This document shows positions 24,601 to 36,200 of a DNA stretch of 64,000 nt, in pieces. The notes below the pieces were generated by a model that saw only the letters and a list, made by a program, of their open reading frames with translations, ran no database searches and was not told where the DNA came from. The DNA comes from Brachypodius melanocephalos (taxonomy: Eukaryota; Chordata; Aves; Passeriformes; Pycnonotidae), in contig VZSR01001685.1 in assembly GCA_013398615.1 (NCBI GenBank), positions 33,101,077 through 33,165,076 on the forward strand. The letters run 5' to 3'. Each line of letters opens with the position of its first letter. Within the stretch, counting starts at the first letter, position 1. Position numbers and translations under genes: made by a program.

Positions 24601-25528
24601 ATTGATTGTGGTAGCTGTCAAGCTTGCAAGCGATTCAAGAGTGTTTGCCCTTTCGTTCGCTGCATTTTTGGGTGTTATATAAATAGAACGGGAAATGTAA
24701 AATGCAGGTTAAGTCATTCAACACTTCTGGGGTTTTTTTCTGATTTCTGCCCTGTTCTGGCAGAAACTACATTTGAAGCTACATTTTTGTCAGTCAGCTA
24801 GTGTTAGAATATCTGTAGGTTTGAAAGCCAAAACAATAGGTTCTGCAGTGAACGTTATCAGCTTTGTCAAAATCAAGTATTGAATCAAAACCAGGATCCA
24901 TCCAGGTTCTTCAAAAACCGTAGTAGACACATTCCTCATTAGGCATCTGTTTATTCCAAAACACAAACACACAGGGGATAGAATTAGATAACACTTTTCT
25001 GGCTTACTAAATGGGTTAGACTTAGTAAATATGGTACTCGATTTTCAACTGATTCTACCATCTGTCAGCAAACTTATTGCTTTTAGCAGGGGTTTTTCTT
25101 GTGGTAATTTCTGGGATCTTTTTCCCCTCTGTTCTTTTCATGAATAAACATGCCTACAAAGTTTAAGGGAAAAGTAAATTAAAGAAAAAATTAATCAATC
25201 CGCAAAATCTGAACAGGGCAGGTCAGATTATAATCAGAAACTACAAAAGGACTTGCAAATTGTTATTAACAAGCAGCACAGGAAAAAAAATCTCATGGTG
25301 GAAGGAACATTGTGTTGTTTTTCAGGTGTATATCTAAACCCCCAAATCAGTTATCGTGGCAAATGGGGTTTTTGCAATGCACAGCACAGCAGCAACTGTG
25401 TGTGTGGATAGAGACTGGTGTAAAAATGACAAATAGCTGAGGTGAGAAAAACCACCCCATAAATTGTCTAGCTGGGACCCAATGTCATAAAAGTCTAAGC
25501 ATAACATTTCTGTTGTGTTTTCCTACTG

Positions 25529-25545
25529 AAAAAAAAAAAAAAAAA
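25529..25545. repeat. Poly-A tract, 17 bases
   Basis: Seventeen consecutive A residues between CCTACTG and GTCTC. Tracts of about 15 bases also occur at 40641 (A) and 62433-62447 (T). None has retrocopy-like sequence beside it that I can recognise. Confidence 0.9.
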
Positions 25546-26439
25546 GTCTCAGACCCATTCTGATGCTAAGTAGGGGCAGAACTAAATCATGGAAATTCTG
25601 TCACGTGGGGATGCACTGGTAGGGGCAGTGGTTTGAAGCTCCTACAGCAAGGAGCAGGCTCCAGTGCATGGTGCAGATGCATTGTTCCTACACTCGCAGC
25701 TGCCTTGCATCACACAGTGGGGGCTGCATTGCTGATGAAGAGCTTGATCCACTTAACTACTTGGAAAGCAATTTGGGCCTCATCCAACAGAATGGAAGGG
25801 CTTTTTCAATATTTCCAGCAGATTTTTAGTCTCAGTTCCTGACTTTTTGGATGTTTAGGGAAGGTATGGATGGAGTCTTAGAAACTAGGAGAAAAGGAGA
25901 ATGAAGGCTCAGTCAGAGACACTGGTGATGGTTTAACAATGTGCCTCTCCAAGGTGTCTTTGGTGCCCGAGAATGTTTCTCTCCTCCTCAGGAGCCTCCA
26001 TCAGCAGAACTGCATTGCTGCCACCCCTCTCATTTGCAAAAAGGTGTTGCTCTTGACAGGGAAGGGAAGGACAGGGAGATCTTGTACTTCCCCTACCAGC
26101 AGAAGGGCGAAGTTGGTCCTGATAAACAGTTCACCAGACAACAGTGCTCTGCCCTTTTTTCATTCACAGATTCAGGCCAAGTTTGTCCCCTTGACCAAAA
26201 CAACCCTTTCAGCCCAGGAATAAAACAAGGCTGGGGCAAGGCATGACTTTGCTATGGACAGCTTGGGTGGAGAAGTCAGCCTGCTGAGATTTAAAAAATT
26301 GTTAGTGGCTGTGAAATAGATTTGGGAAGAAAAATGGCAGATAGATTCCTTGTAGGCAGGTTCATCAATATATCCACAGCACTGAGCACCATTGGAGCAG
26401 GCAACCTCAAAGCACGTAACAATTCATACGCCGTGCAAT

Positions 26440-28480
26440 GAACAAAAGTACAAAAAGTAACAAGGGATGAGATAAAGGTTAGCAGTGGGCATAAAACATC
26501 AATACAGGGGAGGAGTAGGAAGATTATAGAAATGTTTGTGATACTGTAGTAAAGTTATAAGTAAAGTCAAGGTGAAGAATGGAAAGAGGTGTGAGTGAGA
26601 TATAAGATAAATGGGAAGACACATTCCATATACATGAAGGAAGAGGACATGGCAGAAGAGGTGGAGTGAGAGATAGGAGGGGTAATAAATTGTTGAAGGG
26701 GCTGACAAAGTAAAAAAAAAAATATTTATTTATTCCTACATTCACAATCTGTCATAGAGAAATAATCAGACACTTGTTTTCCATGAGAAGAAAATATACC
26801 ATGATAAATAGAAGCTATGTCCAAGATGAAGTCAATGAAAAGAAGACATCAGAAGGCTTAAACTAATTGCCAATATCAAAGACCCATGCCTTATTCAGAA
26901 AAAAAAGCATAAATTCAGTTATATTAGATTATGTAAATGTGCTGCATTCAAAAGCTCTTTAAAATATGAAGAAAAAAAATCTATGAAATAGAAGGCATCA
27001 TATTTAATGCCTGTACTTTCAAAATGGGATTTGATGTGACAGCAAGAAACCATTCCTTTTATTCAAAACAACACTGGGAAAAGTAATCAGGTGAAGATAA
27101 TATTGGATGAAAGTGCTGTCGGAGAAAATATTGGGGAAAACTTGCAAGAGAAAGCTATAGTGACAGTTCTGGTTTCAGTTACAGCAAGCATCATAGACTC
27201 AGTAAAGGCAAGAGACTGCAAACCTCCCAGCAGGATGTCGTGGCCAAAAGATCTAAAAAGAACCATTCATGAGTGAACAGGGAAATAGAAAGGAGGGTTA
27301 TGGATATTAATTTACCTTTGTAGGTGGTAGGAGCAAGAGGATTATTGTGATATGCTGTTTCTGCTTACTTCACCTACACTTCTAGGGGACGGTAGAAAAT
27401 TGGAGAGGGCTTAGATTGCTAGCACAAGGATGCTGTGAAAAGTGGAGAACATTCACTGGAGGGAGAGAAGTAAGGGAGGGAGGGAGGGAGGGAAGGGGGA
27501 GGAAGTGAGCAGACTACTTGGAATCTGAGATGAACTTTCCATACCCTGCAAGGGAAAATTACTGAGGGCATTAAGTTCTTTAATCTTGAACACAGAAACA
27601 TGGAGTGGCAGTGGCTGGAGGCTGACATCACTCAAATTCAAACTAGATTCAAACAGCAAACTCAAAAGCGTATATTTTTCATGGCAATATTAATTAACCA
27701 TCAAGAGTAAATGAGCAGTGGGTGTTGACCGCTCTTACTACTTGAATTGAAGACTAGAAGTGGTCCTAAGAGATATTCTGCAACACAAGGAGTCATCGAC
27801 TCAACATGAGAATGGCTGGATAAAAATGTAGTTCAGGTCGTACTGAGCATCAAGCAAGATGTCCCTTCTGGTGTGAAAAGGTACACACCTATGAAATACC
27901 AGTCAAAATTCTGAGAGAGTTAACAAGCTTAACACATGGCATCTGCTGACAGGTAAAGGAACCATTTTTGTAACACAATTTCCCCAAAAATGCTCGGTGT
28001 AATAAATTATATTGGCAGAGAATATAGAAAGAATATTGAACTTCAGAGTGATTTAATGGGAAAGGGGATTATCAGAGAGTCAGAAGCTTTATTATTAGGG
28101 CCAAGGTTTGTTGTGTTTATTTATTAAAATGTTGTTTAGTCAGGCAATAGTATTTGATGATCCCAGGCTTGGAGGAAAGCAGTCAATAATGAGGCAGAGT
28201 GGATTACAGATGGAGCTGGTGCTGATATACTACAGACAGAGAGTGAGATAGACAGATCAGTGTCATGTAATTGATTGTAAAGAAATTTGAAGAGATGAAG
28301 GGCTAAAAGGGAACAAGCATCCTCAGCAGGAATAGAAGGGGGGAGTCTAAAAGACAGTTAGAAGTGAAAAGCTAAGCTGTTTGACAGTATTTGTTGCATC
28401 TATTAAAACTAATGTAGAAAAGTATAAACAGGTTTGAGAGAGAGATCCTTGAAAGGTGTTTCAATGAGATCATACCATGA
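26440..28480. other. Purine-rich plus-strand region
   Basis: The plus strand is strongly A+G-biased over about 2 kb; a direct count of 26521-26700 gives 131 purines in 180 bases. Frames are short (up to 73 codons) and none is recognisable. The region contains the GGGA tract. The bias could come from an old retroelement, from transcription-linked strand asymmetry, or from degraded simple repeat. I see no CR1 or LTR landmarks. Confidence 0.6.
27474..27493 (+). repeat. (GGGA)5 repeat, potential G-quadruplex
   Basis: Five exact GGGA units give at least four GGG runs separated by single A residues, the sequence class known to fold into very stable intramolecular G-quadruplexes. It lies in a longer purine-only stretch beginning near 27459 and continuing through GGAAGGGGGAGGAAG. 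The short minus frames rich in Pro, Ser and Leu across it are translations of the repeat. Confidence 0.92.
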
Positions 28481-31400
28481 GTCCTGAACACAGGTACTAA
28501 ACCTGTATCCTCATTAGCAACAAATGTGTTAGAGCGTCATTTTGTGTAAGCAGAAGCTGGAGAAATTCGCTCCAGTCTGCTTCAACAAATGCAAGAAAAG
28601 ATCATATTTGTGAGATCCACGGTTTCTATTTAATCAAATGCTGATGTGCAGACCTGGAGTGAATTCACAGACCCACTACAATTATATGAAAGGTTAATGC
28701 AGAGTGTTTTGTGATAGCTTCTCTCACCAAATGGCTGATATTATGTTCTTGTGAACACTCATTTCCTTAAATGACAGTCTGGCCTGAAGAACAAAACCAA
28801 CTGAAAATGCACTAGGCAATATTCATCACAGATTTTATTGCTCAAAGGGTCTGTGGAGATCATACCCTGGCTGCTTGTCACAGATATCCTGGCAGCAGCA
28901 CTTTCGTGCCGCGGTTCCTTCCCATCAACGTGCAGTGGTCAAAAGTTGGCTCAACGCTGAGGGCAACCTGGTAATGGATTTCAGCTGTGATCTTTCCAGA
29001 ATTCTTGTGCACAATGTTTCTAATAATTAGTATATTTTCAAAGCAAGGGCTAAGAATATCTGGAAAAATATTTCCTTCACATAAAAAGAAAACCGCCATG
29101 CTAGAGGCTGGAGGTTAAATCAGAAAGTAATTCAGCTGCCTGATATTTGTTGAGCCCGCTTCCAGTGGCTCACCAGTGGTGAAACCAAGCTGAAGTCCTT
29201 TTTCCAAACAGAAAGGATAAAGTTTCTTCCTTGAAGGGCTGCCTGCAGGAGAGAACTGTCTCTTCTTTAGGCATTAATGTGAAGTGCTCCTTCTCCAGGC
29301 ATCAGTGTGGTCTCACAGGAGCTGTGGGCAAACACCTGGGCTGTTCTCCCTGCCTGGGGCTTTGCACAGGCATTCATTTAACCCCTCCTTATGCTCCATC
29401 TCATGGACCTTGTCTGTGTTTTTTCTTCCTACCTAACACAGGTTTTATTCTTGCTCAAATTATTTATCCCAGTGGACCCAAACTTTTGCTCAGTCCCCTG
29501 CTGAGTTCCTGAAAGATAATGAACTAACTGATTTCTGGGTAATTTATGCATAAATTTATATACTGAGCTGTAGTTTAATCAAACTCCTTTGCCTTGTGTA
29601 GTATAATAGCAATATCTAATGAAAACATATGAAGTATGTGTTGCATAATTACCTCAGACAGCTCATTTCGATTTGCTTCCTATTTAAATCCCCAAATTCC
29701 TATCTTCTTGCATTGTAAACACTTTCCTTCCTATCTCATCAATCTGAGTTATGTAAATGATGTGGGGGTGGGGGTACAATTAAATTTTTCCCTCAGTGTT
29801 ATCAAAGGCCCTATTCTCCCGGAAACATCTGACTTGGGTGCACACAAAATATGGATTTTTATTTGACTGAAAAACAAAGTTAGCATAAATCATAAATAAT
29901 GGCAAACACAAGTGGAGTGGTATTACTAGAGCCAGGGCATACAGACTTCTAGATAAATTGTTTAGAAGATACAGACATTAGAAAACTGCCTTTGTGATAC
30001 TATAGCAGAGACATTTAATAGGAAATACACTCAGAATGGTGGCCTCAACTGTACTCTCACTGAAGGACAGTATATCAGGAGTATCCACTTTGAAACCAAT
30101 GAGGCTACAACAATGCAACTCGGTGTTGGAGAATCCAGCACTGTTTTCTGAAGTCTGAGAGACAGACAGCTCTTCAGAGCAGAACAGAGAAAAATAAAAA
30201 ACTTAAGTAAAACTAGATATTTGCTGTGTAGCAAAATTGCTTTTCACCAGCCCGACACAATATTTCAACATCCACCTGCAGGGATGCAGATACATTTTCG
30301 CTGCATCCAGCAATAGGGAACTTGTAGTTATATATGGTGGCATTAATGCACCTAAGAAAAGGGCAAAGAAAAAAACTATCAGCACAGATGCCAAGGCAGT
30401 ATAGAAAGAAATTTTGAGTGTCTGACAATTTGACGTTCATGTAGTGTTTCTACTTTGAAAGATTATTCTTTTCCCAAATTAATTCCAGGCATTTACAGTA
30501 TAAGTGTCAGTTTGCTTCTTTATTATTTTTCCCAAAGACTACTAGTTGCACATACATCATCAACGAAATGCAGCTACCTCTCTGACAAAACTTCAAGAAA
30601 AGGGTACAAAGCAATATGATGCAAAAGCAGGAGATGAAGAGAGCCTAACCAAGAGCACTGTGATAAGCACTGAACTGTTGACACATTTCAGCAGTTCTGC
30701 TTCATATACAGAGAACAAAGACTGTTGGAGCAGCTTCTCAGTGAGTATGAAGTGAGAGCCATTTACACCAGATAAATTCTGTCCCCTGCTATCTAGTCTG
30801 AGACAAATTATTTTATATTCAGAGAAAAAAACTGCTGAACCAAAGGGCAAATTCAACAGTTCCATATAAGACAGAAAAAGACAGTAGAAATCTGAGGTGT
30901 ATGAGGTTTCAATTCTCAAGTGCAGGATTTCAAAATCCAGAGCCATCTCCTCCTCCTGTCTCCCTGATTCCTTTAATTGCACCTTTTGCCCCTGTGCTTT
31001 TTTTCTAAACACTGTATTACCGGTGGGTTATTTCCCTGTCTCGATCTACTCCTCTTCCATCTCCTGTGGCCAGTGTTTGTTCCTGCCAGGTCACGACATC
31101 ACCATCCTTCATGTCACAAAATTGATCAACAGCTGCACTGCTTCTGCTTAAAAAAATAGAATTAAAACAAGACCTCTGTATTAATTTCTTAGCAGTAATA
31201 TGTTTACAATAAACCACAGAGTTTCACAATGCTGGGAACAAGTAATTTGTGAGGAAAAACTAATAACAAAGCATGGCAAAATGCCTGTAGGATTTTTATC
31301 AACTAAGTGTTATCTATTCTAAGTTGGATGATTTTCTCCAAAAACTGCATTACAATAAAAAGCTTGGGTTTTTTTCCCTCCTATTACATGGTTTCTACAT

Positions 31401-32299
31401 GGCAAGCAGTTTGATTAGTCGTTTTTAAGGCTCCTTTGTAAGAAATGTGGTACACAAGGAGAGTCCAATCCTCCAAACAATCTCCAGGGTCCAGCCACGA
31501 CAGGACCTAAGAGTTGGAGACATCAGTTTTGATACATCTGCCCTAACACATCATTCATTTCTTGAATGAGTTAAGTAGAGATAAATGAGATTGTAATTCA
31601 TTGAGTGAAAATGTGTAAATAGATATTCTTGGTGTGCTTGGAAGGAATATGAGATCAGGGGAGAGCCAGCAAACAGGCAGTGAAGTGACAATCCAGGACT
31701 TTGCAGGAAACCTGCACCTCATCAGCCCCAGACGACAAGTTATCATTGAGCTGGTGGAACACTCCTTGCATATGCTGTTTCTGTCTTAAAATTCATGTGC
31801 CTATATGTTCAGTTCACCCCTCTCACCCACCCCCAAACTGCTCTGCTATAATAACATCCTCCTGAATTCAAGCTGGCTATGTTACTGTTTACAAAACAGC
31901 AGAAATATCTGTGTCTGGAGAAGTCTTACTGCTCAGGAATATGGAAGTCATTTGACACTCCTGCTAGCTAGCCTAGGATAGATAACCCAGCAATAACCTC
32001 TCCTTCCAGCTAATCGTCCTCCCAGGAAAGCTTTCAGGGAGAAAAGCTGTAAGGGAGGAGGAACAGTATGGAGCAGGGAAGTATTATCAGAATTTCCACA
32101 ACGGGAAGAAGCCATGCAGCGGTGTTTTCTATTTTGTGTAGTGAATGTGTTATTGAAACATTGCTGCTGAGTGCTGCCTGCCGTTCCCAAGAGAGAAGTG
32201 ATTATCCAGCAGGTGAAGCTACGGTGGGGGACAGGCTCAGAGGAAGAGATACAAGCAGATCTGTAGCCATCAGACCATAGTTCTTTACATCCTGGGAGC
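28481..32299. other. No gene seen; unique sequence
   Basis: The 139-codon minus frame at 30593-31012 is opposed by plus frames of 69 and 84 codons and has no motif I recognise. The 117-codon minus frame at 31948-32301 likewise. No simple repeat or mobile-element landmark stands out. Confidence 0.65.
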
Positions 32300-33245
32300 A
32301 AATCTAGTATTCCTGAGCAGCATTCCTTAGTTGTTTAGGAGACAGAGGAGGGCCCATCTGTTGGGGGCTGTGATGCCCAGCAGCCTGGCAGAGGGGAGGC
32401 TGCTGCAGCTCTGCAGCCTCGGGATCCGCTGGCAGTGAGGCTGAGCCTCCGTTCCCCACGGGCTCACACCCACCCCCCATGTATAGATAGGTATATGTGT
32501 ACCTGTGACGAGCCACATGGATCCACACACATGGAAAACACAATCCTTGCAAGCACAAACACCACCCTGGCCTCATCCTGTTCCCCTCTCTAACTGATCA
32601 GGATGACAGCTGCTAATGGGAAAAAATGTGTACCTATATACACAACATGTGGCTCCTTCTACTAGCTGTCTCTAAACACTTTGTCTGCCCCAAAACTGTC
32701 CCTGGATCTGCCATGTTCCCAGCTGTTGTCACCCAGACACATGGGCTCCTAAGGCAGCCCCTTCACCTGGCAGACCCTCTGATGCCTGCCAGCAGCTGCA
32801 GTTTGGTGTTTGGTAGCAATCCACACTGGCACCCAGGCACCCAGGCACACAGGCAGAAGCTCTGGCCTCTGCACTCACTGACACCCCAGGCACTTGGGGC
32901 CCTATGTCCCAGGTACAACTCCAGTTGTTGGACCTGTACACATGTAAAATGTTTACTCAGGAAAACAATTTGAAACAGAGTTTAATTTGAAAACAGGGGC
33001 AGTGGTTCTTGTCCCTGACCAGGGTGTTGAAGCTCCTCCATCTGCCCTCGTGTTTCTGGGATCCTTGATGTCATGACCCTTTTGTCCCACAACCCAATAC
33101 CATCCTCTTTCAGGAGGGGACCCACAGAAAGGGAAACAAACTGTTCTCTTCACTGGAGGCTGGGTCAAGCCTGACAAGACCTGGGATGCTCATGGTGGGA
33201 TCTCAGACATCCTGTTTCTCCATGCAGTGGGTCTGTAAGGCTGTT
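32300..33245. repeat. G+C-rich block, possibly an old LTR or other interspersed repeat
   Basis: This block is clearly richer in G and C than the AT-rich DNA on both sides. It contains ATGTGTACCT twice (near 32485 and 32625), a TGTGTA...TACACA inverted repeat at about 32628, and three tandem CACCCAGG-type units at 32830-32853. The phrase order, with CACACCCACCCCCCATG, then GATCAGGATGACAGC, then GGCACCCAGGCACAC, gives an impression of a songbird ERV LTR, but I cannot name the family. I could not find convincing TG...CA ends with matching target-site duplications. The open frames here (67-115 codons) overlap on both strands and match nothing I know. It could equally be a unique G+C-rich segment. 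Confidence 0.35.
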
Positions 33246-36200
33246 TAACATAGTTGATATTTCAGTTCCCTTTCTAAAACAGAGTTGAATGTGAAACAGC
33301 CTGTTAAAACTGTATGAAGCTTTAAATCACTATGAAACATGAGAAACCTGGTTCAGCAGTCACCCTGAATACAAATGCTCAGGTACCTGTCTACCCTCAC
33401 AAATTATTTTTGCACTTCCCTTGACATCAAGGCTTTGATGACCACAATGCTTCAAATGAAACCGTCTAGTTTCAACCAAAATTTCTCAAAGATGAGTAAG
33501 ACATCACAGCCTGTACTTTGTGTGGATTTGGGGGCTTTTTTACAAGAGTGGGCATCTGGATACCTTTTACTGAGTCCTTTAGAAGAAAACCTTCAGTACT
33601 CATTCATTATTACCTGTCAGAGAACTAAGGCAAGAAAAAAAGTTCCCAGTGAGGCTTGCCCGTGGCTGAGAGGCAGAGGACATGAAGCAGTCTTGATTTC
33701 ACTGATTCTGGGGCTGAGGCACACCACTGGTTTCACTGGCTGTTTAGACAGGATAATTCTCACCTGGAGAGAATTGCCTGGATCACTTTGGGTTCTAGTT
33801 GTGCCAGGGGAAGCCCCTTTCCCAAACACCTCTTCCAGTCCTGGTACTGAATACAGGCATTTTGCTTCAAGTCTTCTTCAATGCACTCATCACTGTAACA
33901 CCTAACTGGTTCAAAACCTTTTATGACTTTATCTACATAACAACCTGATGATGGAGAGAGGTATAATTATCTCATTTGACTATTGAGAAACGTAAAGAGA
34001 TTAAGATGAAAATAGGGGAAAAAAAAGCCCATTAATTTTAGGTGCCCACTTTAGGATGTCTAGGAATTAATCTTTTAGAGTGCTTAGCATAATATAGTCA
34101 TATACACTCAAGAATTTCACTGCAGTCAGAAGTGCTTGGCACTTTTTATGTAGAAACTCTCACCTAAAGCACTTTCAAATAGTGGAACATGCAATTATTG
34201 GCCAATCCAAATGGCTGTCCAGCATCACATAGAATTTGTTAGTGGAATGAGGGAGAGAACACAGTTTTCCAGGGGTTCTCTGACACTGCCCTTTTCTTTT
34301 CACAACATCCTACCTGAAGTACTGAATGTAACCTAATAGCAGCCACAAAGAAAATAAAATCAACTTTTTCCCACACAGATATAACACATCCTCCCTTCCA
34401 TGAACTGAATGAGCCAAGAGTCCTTTGGAAAGCAGTTGGGATCATGTGACTACAGACTATGCTCTTTCACAAGGCTAAGAGTTCATAGAAGGACATCCAT
34501 TGTTCTAATCCCTCTCTCCTAAACCTCCATCTCCTGATCCCCTGTCTTTCAGTTTTGGAACTCTTGGATTTACGTTCAGAAACTCCTCTAAACACAATGT
34601 TTCCCCAAATATAACACAATTGCATATGTACCATTAAAATAAGCTCTAGGAATCTCTTTTCATTTCAGAAATGTGCCGTTTAAAATCAAGACTCATAGAT
34701 GGCATATATTTTGCAGTACTATTGATATTTATCTTGAATTCCTGGCAAATCTGGGGCTTGGTTTTCTGTGGATATTGACAGGATTGTAAAACAACTTGTC
34801 CCAGCAAGTTCTAGGTGGGGATGCTGCTGCATCTCAGCTATTCCAAGGTATATTAAAAAAAAATCTCATCTATACCCTCTTTTCTGAAGGTAGTTTTCTG
34901 ATGTCAACTGAACTAAACATTTTTAAGCTGTGCAGACTTTTCAAATTGTGGAATTGGCAATACTTACTTCTGGTCTTTTTGAAACCAGCTCATCCACACT
35001 GAGATGATACTTGTCAAGCAGCATCAAGTAACAGTGTCTAGTAAGAGTCTTAATGTCAGGCACATCAGTTTCTAATTTAACTCATAAAATAGCTAAAGTA
35101 ATCCAATATTCTCACTTTTATACGTACAGATAAGAGCACGAGCATCTCTTTGACTCAGACAGTGGCCACCACTTGATATTTTCTCTTCTTATTTGATGCA
35201 TGTTTCAACATCTCTCGCCCCTTCTACATAAAATACATTGAAATGTTGTGAATATTCACAACACACAGAGTTGTGATTGCTAAGACACATGTAAGTAGCA
35301 AAAGTAATTCAGATGTTGATGTGGAAAAACGAAGATCGGTCTTGACTGCGGAGCTGCAATCATACAATTTTGAGTTAAAAATAAAGAAATAGATGTAGAA
35401 GGAGGATGTGTATGGGAGTAAAAGAACAAGAAAAGTAAAATTTTCTAATGTTTAGCACAAAATAACATAAAACAAAAGTAAGAAGGACTTGACACACTGG
35501 TAGGCAGCAAGAGAAAGGGGGGCACACAGAGGAGCCAGTGGCATCACACCAGCAAATGGCAATGGGGACATTCTCCAAGAAACTGCATCACTCCCACGAC
35601 ACCCTCAGCCCAGAGATATACTCAGACAGCATGAATTAGCTGTGAGTTAATATATTTTGGAGGGTTCTGCTTGAATGGAAGATACACATGGGCCATTTCT
35701 GAAAAACGAATATTCTATAGTTAGCATCATTAAACATGGGATAACTACCTCCCACAACAATAACACTGTCTGTGGCATTTGTCATGTTTCCAAATGTGGG
35801 AGATGCCACTGGGCAGATAAACATGACAGCTTGGTAAATAGCCAAGGCAACTCTTAAAACTTATGCCTATGTCAAGTAATATTTTTGACCTGATTTGCAC
35901 AGTATGAGTGGGGAAAATAAATATTTTATTTTGAAAGTTTGCTGGAAAAGTAACGAAATGATCTGAAACAGATCCACAAGTGACAGTGTGTTAATTTAAA
36001 AGTATACTATATGATAGGAGGCATCTTTTCTAATTAGCCAGCCGTGCCTGCACTGTGTTTTGAAAAGACTGAGAAAATGTCCTAGCCTGGCTTTGTTGAT
36101 CTGAAATTACTAGCCAGGAATTTTCCCATGCATCCTTACAGAAGCATGCTTTGGCCATCAGTGAGGGCTTGAGAAAGGCTCTATGGCCCTGCAGTGGACT

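Larger units (their letters stand above)
20711..26439. other. No gene seen; unique sequence
   Basis: AT-rich DNA with G+C-richer patches near 21440-21610, 22480-22700, 24340-24460 and 25600-26230. The 160-codon plus frame (21346-21828) runs through the AAC repeat, giving a low-complexity Asn/Lys run, and is not convincing. Two overlapping plus frames of 94 and 101 codons at 25939-26246 are in different registers. Confidence 0.65.

Noticed and set aside
33375..33905. Longest open frame in the window (176 codons, plus)
   Set aside because: No recognisable domain, no Kozak or splice support, opposing 70-codon frame. Taking roughly 5-6% stop codons per triplet, a rough estimate gives a few tenths of such a frame by chance in 64 kb over six frames, so it is not exceptional.
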